A DNA stretch of 64,000 nucleotides from Streptomyces sp. NBC_00554 (GTDB lineage: Bacteria > Actinomycetota > Actinomycetes > Streptomycetales > Streptomycetaceae). The DNA lies in NCBI RefSeq assembly GCF_041431135.1, contig NZ_CP107799.1:3224001-3288000 (forward strand), written 5' to 3'. Below the pieces are notes generated by a model. The model made no database searches. It saw only the letters and a list, made by a program, of their open reading frames with translations, and was not told where the DNA came from. The translations under genes and the position numbers were made by a program. Of the stretch, positions 50,514-60,343 are shown one piece after another (position 1 is the stretch's first letter; every line of letters starts with the position of its first letter).

Positions 50514-53500
50514 CTGCTTGCCTCCTCGACTGTGCCCCCCGATGGTTCTACGTCCTGTGCGTGCGGCCCAGCGCCATGCGCGGGCACGTTCAGCTCCGCT
50601 GTCTGGTCGGCGATCTCCGCCTCCACCTCGCGGCGGCCCTCCTGCGCACCCCGGTGGAACCCGCCGAGCCTGCGGCGCAGTGCCTCGGCGTCCACACCGC
50701 CCGTGCGTGGCCTCGGGGCCGGCGCGGGCGCGGAGATCTTCGGCGTCCGCTTGGGCAGCCCCTTGTCGGTGACCCGCTCGGGCTCGTCCACGTCCGCGTC
50801 AGGGACACGATCGTGGGTGTCGGGGCCGATGGCGTAGGGGTCGGGGGTGGGGGTGGTCTTGGGAGCGGCCGTGGTGGTCTGGGTGGGGAGGGTTACGTGG
50901 GGGGTGGGGTACGGGGTGTGGGGTGCCTCTGGCCGGGGAGTGTCCTCCGGTCCGGGGACCGACCCTCGCTGGGTGGCCTCCGGTGACTGGGAGGACGTCG
51001 TCCGGGCCCAGGGGGCATCGCCCGACCCGGAGACCGGCCTGGCTCGGGGGGACTCCTCCGGCTCGGAGACCGAGCGGGGGCGGGAGGCTTCCGGCGACTC
51101 GGAGATCGCCGGCGACTCGAAGACCGGCTCGGGTGCGGTGGGCGCCACCGACTCGGTGGGTACTGCGGGTCCGGCCTCGGGTGCCCCATCGGGCCCTGCC
51201 TCAGCGGCTGTTCGGGTCGGGGCGGCCGGCCCAGGATCCGAGGCCGTCTCGGCGGGCGCTCCGTCCCAGGGCACTCCCCCGGTCTCGACCGGCTCGTCCA
51301 TCGGGGGTACCGGGGCCAGGAGCTCCATCGTGGTCTCGGGCGTCGGCTCAGGCGTCGGCTCGGGTGCGCTCGGCGCCGGGGCGGACCCCATCGGCGCCTG
51401 GGCGTCCTCGCCCGCCTCGGCCTCGCTCACCGTGTCCCCGGCGGCAGCCCCCCGTACCGCTTCCTGCGCCGCCGCGATGAACGGGTCCTCGTCCCCGGCC
51501 GGGGGCCGCACCGGGAGCTTCGAACGGCCGTACAGGACGTTGGAGTTGGCCTCGGCGTCCGCGCCGGGGAAGGTGAGTGCGGGGGTGGCCGCGGCGGCCG
51601 GGGTGGCGGAGGGCACGGCGGTGGAGGGGGCAGGGGTCAGGAGGGTCCCCGGGAGGACGGCGACGGCCGCGATGCCGCCCTGCTTCTGTTCGCGCAACGT
51701 CACGCGTACGCCGTGCCGGTGGGCAAGCCGGGCCACCACGTACAGGCCGAGCCCGAGGCCCTCGCCGCTCTCCTGGTCGTAGGCGTCCTCCGGTTCGAAC
51801 TCCGCGAGCCGGGAGTTGAGCTCCTTCATCCGCTCCGTGGTCATGCCGATGCCCTCGTCCTGCACGGAGAGCATCACCTCACCGTTCTCCAGGAGCCAGC
51901 CGGAGACCTCCACGGACATGTCCGGCGGCGAGAACGACGAGGCGTTCTCCAGGAGTTCGGCCACGAGGTGCGAGATGTCGTCCGCGGCGAACCCGGCAAG
52001 GTGCGCGTGCGGCGGCAGCGTGGCGATGCGGACACGCTCGTACCGCTCGATCTCGCTGACCGCGGCGCGTACGACGTCGACCAGCGGGACCGGCCCGGCG
52101 TGCTGCTGGCCGTGCTCGGCGCCCGCGAGGACGAGCAGGTTCTCGCTGTGGCGCCGCATGACGGTCGCGAAGTGGTCGAGCTTGAAGAGGGTGGCGAGGC
52201 GGTCGGGGTCCTGCTCGCGCTCCTCCAGGCCCTCGATGACGCCGAGTTGACGCTCGACGAGGCCGAGGGTGCGCAGCGCGAGGTTGACGAAGGTGCCGTG
52301 GATGCTGCCGCGGACCTGCTCCAAGTGGGCGGCGGCCGCGGCGAGTTCCACGCGGAGCTTGTCGCGCTCGTCGGCCATCAGCTGGCGCTGGCCGATGAGG
52401 TGCTTGCGGTCGCCTTCGAGCGTGGTGAGCCGCTCGTGGAGCGCGGCGGCGTGCGCATGCAGCGCGTTCACGGAGCGGACGACCTGGGCGAACTCGTCGT
52501 TGCGGCCGGTGAACTTGACCGGCTCCTGCGCGCCCGGGTCGGCGGCCAGGCGGGCCGAGCCGAGCCGCAGGACAGCCAGCGGACGGGTCAGGCTGCGGGC
52601 CATGGCCATCGAGACGCCGACCGCGACGAGCAGCAGCGTGCCGATGATCGCGATGCGGATCTCCAGCGCGGTGACGTCCTCGTCCCGCAGCGCTTCGAGG
52701 TCCTTGATGCGATGGCTGTTGAGGGAGGCCTCGGCGCCGCGCATCAGGTCGACGCGGGCGGAGAGCGCCGCGTCCAGCTTCTTGGTACTGGTGTCGAGTT
52801 CGGCGTCGGAGATCGTCGGCTGGTCGGTGAGGCCCGAGAGGTACTTGTCGGCGTTGGTGACGTCGGGCCCCGTGACCGTGGAGTCGTACGAGCTCTTGTC
52901 GGCCTTGGGCGCCCGCTCGCGGAACTCGGCGAGGGCCGCGTCCGAGCGGAGGCGGGCCTGCTGGGCGGCGGCGCTGAGGGCGTCGCGCTGCTTGGTTTCG
53001 GCATCCGAGGAGACGCTGGTGGTGGTCGACAGGCCGGTGTACGGGTCGACGGTGGTCTGCGTGGTGCGCGGGATGCTGAGGGCCGCGAGGAGCAGTCCGC
53101 GGGCGGCGGCGGACTGCTGGACTGCGGTGTCCAGTTCGGCGAGGGAGTGCGCGCCGGAGCCCGCTCGGGGCGGCAGTTTCTCGGCCAGGTCCTCGGCGAG
53201 GGCGTGCAGTTCGGTGATGGCGTCGGAGTACGACCGGTGCGCTTCGAGAGCGGTGCTCTTGCCGGTGAGCGCTGCTCTCCGTAGCGAGGCGATCGTGTCG
53301 AGGTCCGTGAGGAGGGCGGCGGGGGCGTCCTCGTCCGCCCGCAACTCCTCGACCTGGCGGTCGACCCGGGCGCCGCGCTGTTCCGAGGGCGCCTTGTCCT
53401 TCGGGCGGCCCGCGGCGATGTACGAGGTGACCTCGTCGCGCTCGTCGGCCAGCGAGTGCGCGAGGGTCAGCGCCTGCTGGGTGCGCTGCGCGAGCGTCAC

Positions 53501-53734
53501 CAGGTTCTGGGAGTCGTTCAGCTGACCCGAGGCGGTCAGGATCGTGGGGGCGCCCGCGCCGGCGATGGCTGCCGCGACGACCGCAACGGCGACGATCAGC
53601 CGGTTACGTACGTGGGCGGTCCGGCCCCTGCCCGCCGAGTCGGCGGTGTCGCCGGTGGCGCCACCCCCGGTCGAGCTGGAGGCCGTCTGCTTGCCTGTGC
53701 GCCTCGGCCGCGTCTTCTGCACCGGTGCTCGCAT
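50510..53734 (-). CDS. Conservon sensor kinase (CvnA-type) with NIT sensor domain
   Basis: 1074 aa from the ATG at 53734. Transmembrane helix (about residues 45-70), extracytoplasmic nitrate/nitrite-sensing-like helical domain of about 300 residues, second helix (IRIAIIGTLLLVAVGVSMAMA), HAMP, then a histidine-kinase ATPase with N-box HLVAELLENASSFSPP and G-boxes VQDEGIGM and GEGLGLGLYVVARLAHRHG. A classic His dimerisation box is not evident, normal for this class. The last 330 residues are Pro/Glu/Ala/Thr-rich and disordered. It heads the cvnA-D operon. Confidence 0.9.
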   Translation of the reverse strand: MRAPVQKTRPRRTGKQTASSSTGGGATGDTADSAGRGRTAHVRNRLIVAVAVVAAAIAGAGAPTILTASGQLNDSQNLVTLAQRTQQALTLAHSLADERDEVTSYIAAGRPKDKAPSEQRGARVDRQVEELRADEDAPAALLTDLDTIASLRRAALTGKSTALEAHRSYSDAITELHALAEDLAEKLPPRAGSGAHSLAELDTAVQQSAAARGLLLAALSIPRTTQTTVDPYTGLSTTTSVSSDAETKQRDALSAAAQQARLRSDAALAEFRERAPKADKSSYDSTVTGPDVTNADKYLSGLTDQPTISDAELDTSTKKLDAALSARVDLMRGAEASLNSHRIKDLEALRDEDVTALEIRIAIIGTLLLVAVGVSMAMARSLTRPLAVLRLGSARLAADPGAQEPVKFTGRNDEFAQVVRSVNALHAHAAALHERLTTLEGDRKHLIGQRQLMADERDKLRVELAAAAAHLEQVRGSIHGTFVNLALRTLGLVERQLGVIEGLEEREQDPDRLATLFKLDHFATVMRRHSENLLVLAGAEHGQQHAGPVPLVDVVRAAVSEIERYERVRIATLPPHAHLAGFAADDISHLVAELLENASSFSPPDMSVEVSGWLLENGEVMLSVQDEGIGMTTERMKELNSRLAEFEPEDAYDQESGEGLGLGLYVVARLAHRHGVRVTLREQKQGGIAAVAVLPGTLLTPAPSTAVPSATPAAAATPALTFPGADAEANSNVLYGRSKLPVRPPAGDEDPFIAAAQEAVRGAAAGDTVSEAEAGEDAQAPMGSAPAPSAPEPTPEPTPETTMELLAPVPPMDEPVETGGVPWDGAPAETASDPGPAAPTRTAAEAGPDGAPEAGPAVPTESVAPTAPEPVFESPAISESPEASRPRSVSEPEESPRARPVSGSGDAPWARTTSSQSPEATQRGSVPGPEDTPRPEAPHTPYPTPHVTLPTQTTTAAPKTTPTPDPYAIGPDTHDRVPDADVDEPERVTDKGLPKRTPKISAPAPAPRPRTGGVDAEALRRRLGGFHRGAQEGRREVEAEIADQTAELNVPAHGAGPHAQDVEPSGGTVEEASS

Positions 53735-54090
53735 TCCTGACTCGTGTACCCATGGGCCCGGGTGACGTTCCGTCAACTAGGGCGTTCGCCCAGTACGGCT
53801 CCCGACCCTCCCAGTGCCGGTGGGCAGTGGTCCCGCATCATCTGGCCCGCCACCCGAAGGAGTGAACATCGGACGGGAGTTGGCGGGCAAGTCCCTCTGG
53901 CCTGTGCGGTTCGTCCGCACGGCGGGCCGGTTGGACGTGAGCGACGGGCTTTGGCAGTATTCGCCGCCACGCTTCGCCGGAGTCGATCATTCCATGCCAA
54001 ACCCGGCGGCTGAGCTGCCGGTCCGCGCCCATCCGGCGGTCGATGCCAGCCTCTCGTGGACCTTGTGAAGGGCTCGTGCAGACTGGCCGG
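53735..54090. other. 356-bp divergent intergenic region
   Basis: Between cvnA and the PP2C-like gene; holds promoters for both. No repeats or convincing small gene seen. Confidence 0.5.
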
Positions 54091-54879
54091 ATGCGTACCG
54101 AACTCGTCTCGGAACCCGGCGGCCCGGCCCGCCCCAATGAGGACTTCGCATCGGTCGGACTTCCCGCCTCAGGACAGGGGGGCGCACTGGTCGTCCTGGA
54201 CGGGGTGACACCCCCCGAGGGGGGCGACGGATGCGTGCATTCCGTCGCCTGGTTCTCCGCCCGTCTCGGCGGAGCACTGACCGAACTGTCCCTTTCCCAC
54301 CGGGATCTGACGCTGCGGGAGGTCCTCTCCCGCTCGATTTCGCGCACCGCCGAGGCCCACGCCGAAACCTGTGACCTTTCTCACCCGCGCACACCTCAGG
54401 CAACCGTCGTCCTCGCCCGCTGGTCCTCCGCCGAGGTCGAATATCTGGTCCTGTCGGATTCGGCACTGCTCCTCGAGTCCCCCGACGGTTCCGTCACCCC
54501 GCTCCTCGACGACCGCCTCTCCCACGTCCCCCGCGCGACCCTCACCTCCGCCGCCCTCACCGACTCGACCCTCCGCAACCAGGAGGGCGGCTTCTTCACG
54601 GCCGCCGCGGATCCCTCGGTGGCGTCGCGCGCGGTGACGGGGACGGTGCCGCGATCGTCCGTCCGGGCGCTGGCCGCCCTGACCGACGGCGCCACCCGGT
54701 GGGTGGAGAAGTTCCAGGAGGGCGACTGGGCGGGCCTGTTCACCGTCGTACGGAAGGAAGGGGCTCAGGCGCTGGTGGATCGCGTACGGGCGCTGGAGGC
54801 GGCGGACGCGGAGCGGCGGGTGCGTCTGGGGCGGAGCAAGACGCATGACGACGCGACGGTGGTGTTCGTGGAGTGGTGA
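54091..54879 (+). CDS. PP2C-like protein phosphatase
   Basis: 262 aa from the ATG at 54091. Motifs: RPNEDFASVG, VVLDGVTPPEG, and the C-terminal THDDATVVFVEW metal-binding Asp pair. The first DGxG motif is DGVT, so one usual Gly is missing; activity is likely but not certain. Cytoplasmic, no added domains. Adjacent to the conservon but divergent. Confidence 0.78.
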   Translation: MRTELVSEPGGPARPNEDFASVGLPASGQGGALVVLDGVTPPEGGDGCVHSVAWFSARLGGALTELSLSHRDLTLREVLSRSISRTAEAHAETCDLSHPRTPQATVVLARWSSAEVEYLVLSDSALLLESPDGSVTPLLDDRLSHVPRATLTSAALTDSTLRNQEGGFFTAAADPSVASRAVTGTVPRSSVRALAALTDGATRWVEKFQEGDWAGLFTVVRKEGAQALVDRVRALEAADAERRVRLGRSKTHDDATVVFVEW

Positions 54880-55089
54880 GCCGGCGCCGCTTCGTGCGAG
54901 CGCGCTTCTCCGAGTGGTCGGCCGCTCCTCCGCGTGAGGGGCAGCCCGCCGCTTCGCGGCGGTGTTCGCCCGCCCGCTCCGCCACCCGTTTCCAGTCGGA
55001 TGGAAGGTGACCCGACAAGCGTTCGCCCCGCCGCTCGGTCCGCGGTCCGCCGCTTCTCCTCGTGACGGGCCGCCTCACCGCTCGGTCCG

Positions 55090-55539
55090 CTACTTCTCCA
55101 TCCCGCTGTTCAGCTGATGCAGCAACCGCGCCAGTTCCGCGACCTCCCGGGGGTCCCAACCCCCCAGTTGCCGCACGTAGCGCGCCCGACGCGCCTCCCG
55201 CACCGTGCTGAAACGCGTCCGGCCCTCCTCCGTGAGGTGGACGAGCCAGGCGCGGCCGTCGGCGGGGTCGGGCTCGCGGGCGACGAGGCCCAGGTCTTCC
55301 AGGGCGCGGAGCTGGCGGGACATGGTGGCCTTGCCGACGCCGATGTAGGCGGCGAGCTCCGTGGCGCGCTGGCTGCCGCACTCCTCCAGGCGGAAGAGGA
55401 GGCCGTACGCGGAGGACTCCAGGTCGGGATGGACCTCGCGGGCCATCTCGCCGGAGGAGGCCCGGGCACGCCGCAGGAACACCGTCAACTCGCGTTCCAG
55501 TGCGGGGAATTCCTGGTCCACACCACTCCCGGACGCCAT
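55090..55539 (-). CDS. MarR-family regulator
   Basis: 149 aa from the ATG at 55539. Winged helix: QRATELAAYIGVGKATMSRQLRALEDLGLVAREPDPADGRAWLVHLTEEG. Divergent from the GH25 muramidase gene. Ligand unknown. Confidence 0.9.
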   Translation of the reverse strand: MASGSGVDQEFPALERELTVFLRRARASSGEMAREVHPDLESSAYGLLFRLEECGSQRATELAAYIGVGKATMSRQLRALEDLGLVAREPDPADGRAWLVHLTEEGRTRFSTVREARRARYVRQLGGWDPREVAELARLLHQLNSGMEK

Positions 55540-55909
55540 GGGTTCGACACGACGTCCGTCGCCGTTCGGGTCCTCGTGCACGTCAGCACCCCTGACTCGG
55601 TTTCCGGATCCTGAAAGTTTCTGCCAAGAGGCGCTATCGCCGCAGCTCCGCCAGTATTTCGCAGGCGTAGACCAACGGCAGCGTCCGGGCCCTCTTCCCG
55701 CGTGGTCCGCTGCGTGCGTAGCTTCAATGGCAGGCAGTTTCTGGCATGACCACAGCAGAAGATGCCACAGCAGGAATTTCCCGGCATGGCCGGCCACGCC
55801 ACCGGCAAGTCGATGAGGACTTGCCCCCCCACATACAGAGCGGGCGCATGCCGCAGGCGTTCCCCCACCGAGCACCACCGTGCACCACCGATCTCCTCGG
55901 AGGCACGAC
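55540..55909. other. 370-bp divergent intergenic region
   Basis: Promoter region between MarR and the muramidase gene; no supported small gene. Confidence 0.5.
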
Positions 55910-56752
55910 ATGCCCGCGCACAGACGCAGACACAGATCCGGAACGACCGGCCGCTCACACTCGCCGAAGCGCTTCTCCGCCCTGGGGATCCTGCTCGCCG
56001 CCTTCTCCCTCCTCCTCGCCCTTCCGGCCCAGGCCGCCGACATCCCCGCCCGCGGCTCCGCCCACCTGGGCATGGGCGTCGTCGCCCACGACGGCCAGGG
56101 CGGCACCCCGGCGACCGGCGACGCCACGCAGACGGAAGGCGTGGACGTCAGCAGCCATCAGGGCAACGTCGCCTGGGCGACCCTGTGGGGCAGCGGCGTC
56201 AAGTGGGCCTACACCAAGGCGACGGAGGGGACGTACTACACGAACCCGTACTTCGCCCAGCAGTACAACGGCTCGTACAACGTCGGCATGATCCGCGGCG
56301 CGTACCACTTCGCGACCCCCGACACGACGACAGGCGCCACCCAGGCCAACTACTTCGTCGACCACGGCGGCGGCTGGTCGAAGGACGGCAGGACGCTGCC
56401 CGGCGTGCTCGACATCGAGTGGAACCCGTACGGGGCCTCCTGCTACGGGAAGACGCAGAGCGCCATGGTCAGCTGGATCAGCAGCTTCCTCACCCAGTAC
56501 AAGGCGCGTACCGGGCGCGACGCCGTGATCTACACGGCGACCAGCTGGTGGACGGAGTGCACCGGCAACTACGCCGGTTTCGCGACCGCCAACCCGCTGT
56601 GGGTCGCCCGCTACGCCACCGCCGTGGGCACGCTGCCGGCGGGCTGGAGCTACTACACGATGTGGCAGTACACGTCGTCGGGGCCGACGGTCGGTGACCA
56701 CAACAAGTTCAACGGGGCGCTGGACCGGGTGGTGGCGCTCGCCAACGGCTGA
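55910..56752 (+). CDS. Secreted GH25 muramidase (lysozyme)
   Basis: 280 aa from the ATG at 55910 (GGAGG six bases upstream). Signal peptide to about residue 43 (PAQAA). The GH25 barrel has GVDVSSHQGNVAWATL with the first Asp and LPGVLDIEWNPYG with the catalytic D-x-E. It hydrolyses the beta-1,4 bond between MurNAc and GlcNAc. No separate wall-binding domain. Ended by the terminator at 56791. Confidence 0.92.
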   Translation: MPAHRRRHRSGTTGRSHSPKRFSALGILLAAFSLLLALPAQAADIPARGSAHLGMGVVAHDGQGGTPATGDATQTEGVDVSSHQGNVAWATLWGSGVKWAYTKATEGTYYTNPYFAQQYNGSYNVGMIRGAYHFATPDTTTGATQANYFVDHGGGWSKDGRTLPGVLDIEWNPYGASCYGKTQSAMVSWISSFLTQYKARTGRDAVIYTATSWWTECTGNYAGFATANPLWVARYATAVGTLPAGWSYYTMWQYTSSGPTVGDHNKFNGALDRVVALANG

Positions 56753-56790
56753 CGGACCGGACCCCCCTTTTTTCCGGGACCCCGGACATG

Positions 56791-56828
56791 GGAAGGCCCG
56801 GATCCCCTTTCCGGGACCCGGGCCTTCC
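56791..56828. terminator. Bidirectional hairpin between muramidase and lon
   Basis: GGAAGGCCCGG / CCGGGCCTTCC, perfect 11-bp arms with a 16-nt loop, shared by two convergent genes. Confidence 0.85.
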
Positions 56829-56845
56829 TCATCCGATGGCGTCCG

Positions 56846-59266
56846 TCACGCCGCCACCGGAACCTCCGCGGTCGCGCCGTTCGTCGCCGGCGCGAGCGCC
56901 AGCTCCAGCACCTGGCGGACATCCGTCACCGCGTGGACGTCGAGCTTGTCCAGGACCTCGGCCGGGACGTCGTCCAGGTCGGGTTCGTTGCGCTTCGGGA
57001 TGATCACCGTCGTGACGCCGGCCCGGTGCGCGGCGAGCAGCTTCTGCTTGACGCCGCCGATGGGCAGGACACGGCCGGTGAGGGAGACCTCGCCGGTCAT
57101 GGCCACGTCGGTGCGGACCAGCCGGCCGCTGAGCAGCGAGGCGAGGGCGGTCGTCATGGTGACGCCCGCACTCGGACCGTCCTTGGGGACGGCCCCGGCC
57201 GGGAAGTGGATGTGCACGCCCCGGTCCTTGAGGTCGCCGACCGGCAGTTCCAGTTCGGCTCCGTGCGACCGCAGGAAGCTCAGCGCGATCTGCGCCGACT
57301 CCTTCATCACATCACCGAGCTGACCGGTGAGGGTCAGACCGGCCGCGCCCGTCTCGGGATCGGCGAGCGACGCCTCCACGAAGAGGACGTCACCTCCCGC
57401 ACCCGTGACGGCAAGTCCGGTCGCGACACCGGGGACCGCCGTGCGGCGCTCGGCCGGGTCCTGAGCGGACTCGGGCACATGGTGCGGACGCCCGATGAGG
57501 CCGCGCAGATCGTCCTCGGTCACCGTGAACGGCAGCTTCCGCTCGCCGAGTTCGTGCTGCGCCGCGACCTTGCGGAGCAGCCGGGCGATGCCGCGCTCCA
57601 GGTTTCGTACGCCCGCTTCCCGGGTGTACTCGCCTGCGAGCCTGCGCAGCGCGCTCTCCTCGAGCGTGACCTCGTCCTTCTCCAGACCGGCCCGCTCCAG
57701 CTGGCGCGGCAGCAGGTGGTCGCGTGCGATGACGACCTTCTCGTCCTCGGTGTAGCCGTCGAGGCGGACCAGCTCCATACGGTCGAGCAGGGCCTCCGGG
57801 ATGGCTTCCAGGACGTTGGCGGTGGCCAGGAAGACGACGTCGCTGAGGTCGAGTTCGACCTCCAGGTAGTGGTCGCGGAAGGTGTGGTTCTGGGCGGGGT
57901 CGAGCACTTCGAGGAGGGCCGCCGCGGGGTCACCGCGGTAGTCGGAGCCGACCTTGTCGATCTCGTCCAGGAGCACGACCGGGTTCATGGACCCGGCCTC
58001 CTTGATGGCGCGGACGACACGGCCGGGCAGCGCGCCGACGTACGTACGCCGGTGTCCGCGGATCTCGGCCTCGTCGCGTACGCCGCCCAGGGCGACCCGT
58101 ACGAACTTGCGTCCCATGGCGTGCGCGACGGACTCGCCGAGCGAGGTCTTGCCGACGCCGGGAGGTCCGACGAGCGCGAGCACGGCACCGCCGCGGCGGC
58201 CACCGACCACGCCGAGACCGCGCTCGGAGCGGCGCTTGCGCACGGCGAGGTACTCGGTGATGCGCTCCTTCACGTCCTCGAGACCCGCGTGCTCGGCGTC
58301 CAGGATCGCCTTGGCGCCCTGGATGTCGTACGCGTCCTCGGTCCGCTCGTTCCACGGCAGTTCGAGCACGGTGTCGAGCCAGGTCCGGATCCAGGAGCCC
58401 TCGGGCGACTGGTCGCTCGCGCGCTCCAGCTTCTCGACCTCCTTGAGGGCGGCCTCGCGGACGTTCTCAGGAAGATCGGCGGCCTCGACACGGGAGCGGT
58501 AGTCGTCGCTCTCGTCCTCCCCGGCCTCCCCGTTGAGGTCACGGAGCTCCTTGCGTACGGCATCGAGCTGGCGTCGCAGCAGGAACTCGCGCTGCTGCTT
58601 GTCGACGCCTTCCTGTACGTCCTTGGCGATGGACTCGGCGACATCCTGCTCGGCGAGGTGCTCGCGGAGCTGCTCGGTGGCGAGCTTGAGACGGGCGACC
58701 GGGTCGGCGGTCTCCAGCAGCTCCACCTTCTGTTCGGTGGAGAGGAACGGTGAGTAACCGGAGTTGTCGGCAAGGGCGGAGACGTCGTCAATGGCCGTCA
58801 CGCGGTCCACGACCTGCCAGGCGCCGCGCTTGCGCAGCCAGCTGGTGGCGAGGGCCTTGTACTCCTTGACGAGTTCGGTGACGTGGCCGGGCAGCGGCTC
58901 GGGCACGGTCTCGGCGACGCGTGTCCCCTCCACCCAGAGAGCGGCTCCAGGACCCGTGGTCCCGGCGCCGATCTGCACGCGCCCACGTCCGCGGATCAGC
59001 GCGCCCGGGTCGCCGTCGGCAAGGCGGCCGACCTGCTCGACGGTACCGAGCACACCCGTGCGCGCGTACGTCCCGTCGATCCGCGGCACCAGCAGCACCT
59101 GCGGCTTCCCCGGCGTCGAACGGGCGGCGGCCTGAGCAGCCTCCACCGCGGCACGCACATCGGTGTCGTTCAGATCCAGCGGAACCACCATTCCGGGCAG
59201 CACGACCTCGTCGTCGAGCGGCAGCACGGGCAGGGTGAGCGGTGTGGACGTCGTATCGGCAGCCAT
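56846..59266 (-). CDS. lon: ATP-dependent protease Lon
   Basis: 806 aa from the ATG at 59266 (GAGAGGAA upstream). N-terminal substrate domain ([19 protein letters not shown]), AAA+ with Walker [14 protein letters not shown] and Walker [12 protein letters not shown], and the Ser-Lys dyad in [15 protein letters not shown] and [14 protein letters not shown]. Hexameric cytosolic protease for misfolded proteins. An HspR-type HAIR operator stands 23 bp upstream, in line with the known HspR control of lon in Streptomyces. Confidence 0.97.
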   Translation of the reverse strand: MAADTTSTPLTLPVLPLDDEVVLPGMVVPLDLNDTDVRAAVEAAQAAARSTPGKPQVLLVPRIDGTYARTGVLGTVEQVGRLADGDPGALIRGRGRVQIGAGTTGPGAALWVEGTRVAETVPEPLPGHVTELVKEYKALATSWLRKRGAWQVVDRVTAIDDVSALADNSGYSPFLSTEQKVELLETADPVARLKLATEQLREHLAEQDVAESIAKDVQEGVDKQQREFLLRRQLDAVRKELRDLNGEAGEDESDDYRSRVEAADLPENVREAALKEVEKLERASDQSPEGSWIRTWLDTVLELPWNERTEDAYDIQGAKAILDAEHAGLEDVKERITEYLAVRKRRSERGLGVVGGRRGGAVLALVGPPGVGKTSLGESVAHAMGRKFVRVALGGVRDEAEIRGHRRTYVGALPGRVVRAIKEAGSMNPVVLLDEIDKVGSDYRGDPAAALLEVLDPAQNHTFRDHYLEVELDLSDVVFLATANVLEAIPEALLDRMELVRLDGYTEDEKVVIARDHLLPRQLERAGLEKDEVTLEESALRRLAGEYTREAGVRNLERGIARLLRKVAAQHELGERKLPFTVTEDDLRGLIGRPHHVPESAQDPAERRTAVPGVATGLAVTGAGGDVLFVEASLADPETGAAGLTLTGQLGDVMKESAQIALSFLRSHGAELELPVGDLKDRGVHIHFPAGAVPKDGPSAGVTMTTALASLLSGRLVRTDVAMTGEVSLTGRVLPIGGVKQKLLAAHRAGVTTVIIPKRNEPDLDDVPAEVLDKLDVHAVTDVRQVLELALAPATNGATAEVPVAA

Positions 59267-59288
59267 GATCTTCCTCTCGACAAGCAAG

Positions 59289-59307
59289 TTGAGCTACATG
59301 GACTCAA
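59289..59307. promoter_or_regulatory. HAIR operator (HspR-binding) upstream of lon
   Basis: TTGAGC-TACATGG-ACTCAA. The HAIR consensus is CTTGAGT-N7-ACTCAAG; read on the minus strand it is TTGAGT-N7-GCTCAA, one base off the symmetric form. Placed 23-41 bp before the lon start. Confidence 0.75.
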
Positions 59308-59483
59308 TGCTTGTGAGCGCTCTGGTGTTCCCCGGGGGTGTTCGCTGTCAGCGATCGTCGCCGTGGGGGCTGGAGGACCAGGGCGGAGGAGGCTCCGCGC
59401 TCCGGCTGCGCACCTCTAGAAGCTCCGGCTGCGCACCCCGATATTCAGTTGCCTCAACCCGCACGGTCCGTAGCGTCTTCCCG

Positions 59484-60305
59484 GTGACAGACACGAACAC
59501 CGACACCCTTCTCGCCGCCTACGACGACCAGATGCGCGGCGCCCCTCCCATCCCTCCCACGGGAGTCACGTACGAACAGGACGGGCCGCTGCTCCGGATC
59601 GTCGGGCAGTTCCGCGGGCTCGTCAGCGGGCCGCGCGAGCTCGGAGTGGGCGGGGCGGAACTCGATCGCCTGATCGCCCGGCAGCGGGACTACTTCGCCG
59701 GGCGCGGTGAGGCGGTGGAGTGGAAGACGCGGGGACATGATCACCCCGCCGATCTCACGGAACGGCTGCGCGCCGCGGGTTTCGTGCCCGAGGAGCGGGA
59801 GACGGTGGTCGTCGGGCTCGCGGAGGAGATGGCCGTACGGCAGCCGGTCGCGCCGGAGGGTGTCGTCGTGCGGCGGGTCACCGCGGACCTGGACATGCAC
59901 CGGATCGCCGCGATGGAGTCGGCCGTGTGGGGGGAGGACTGGAGCTGGCTCGCCGACGACCTGATCGGCCGGATCGACGCCGCCCCCGACGAGATCGCCG
60001 TGTACGTCGCGGAAGCCGGCGGTGAGGTGGTCTCCGCGGCCTGGCTAGTCTTCCGTGCGGGCACCGAGTTCGCGAGCCTGTGGGGCGGCTCGACACTGTC
60101 TGAGTGGCGGGGCCGGGGCATCTACCGTGCCCTGGTCGCCACCCGCGCCGCCCTCGCCACCGCCCGCGGCGTCCGCTTCCTCCACGTGGACGCCTCCGAC
60201 GACAGCGCCCCGATCCTGCGGCGGCTGGGCTTCCATGCCGTGACCACGACCACGCCGTATGTGTGGACGCCCCCGGCGGACTCCCCGGCGCCGCCGCTAA
60301 AGTAA
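59484..60305 (+). CDS. GNAT-family N-acetyltransferase
   Basis: 273 aa from the GTG at 59484. The C-terminal GNAT fold has AAWLVFRAGTEFASLWGGSTLSEWRGRGIYRALVATRAA (acetyl-CoA loop R-x-x-G-x-A-like) and RRLGFHAV. The N-terminal 120 residues are a family-specific helical region. Substrate unknown. Followed by a palindrome and a second GNAT gene. Confidence 0.85.
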   Translation: MTDTNTDTLLAAYDDQMRGAPPIPPTGVTYEQDGPLLRIVGQFRGLVSGPRELGVGGAELDRLIARQRDYFAGRGEAVEWKTRGHDHPADLTERLRAAGFVPEERETVVVGLAEEMAVRQPVAPEGVVVRRVTADLDMHRIAAMESAVWGEDWSWLADDLIGRIDAAPDEIAVYVAEAGGEVVSAAWLVFRAGTEFASLWGGSTLSEWRGRGIYRALVATRAALATARGVRFLHVDASDDSAPILRRLGFHAVTTTTPYVWTPPADSPAPPLK

Positions 60306-60337
60306 CCCCTGATAGTGGATTGCAACCATTACAGGGG
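60306..60337. promoter_or_regulatory. 32-bp imperfect palindrome between GNAT genes
   Basis: CCCCTG ... CAGGGG arms with inner TA and GTGG/CCAT pairs around ATTGCAA. It overlaps the ribosome-binding region of the next gene (GTG at 60344), so it could be an operator or a leader hairpin masking the site. Confidence 0.5.
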
Positions 60338-60343
60338 GTCCTG

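Noticed and set aside
51713..53284. Long plus-strand frame opposite cvnA
   Set aside because: Mirror of high-GC codon use in cvnA; His/Arg/Gly-biased product without motifs.
56933..58753. 606-aa plus-strand frame opposite lon
   Set aside because: Shadow of lon; no domain and atypical composition.
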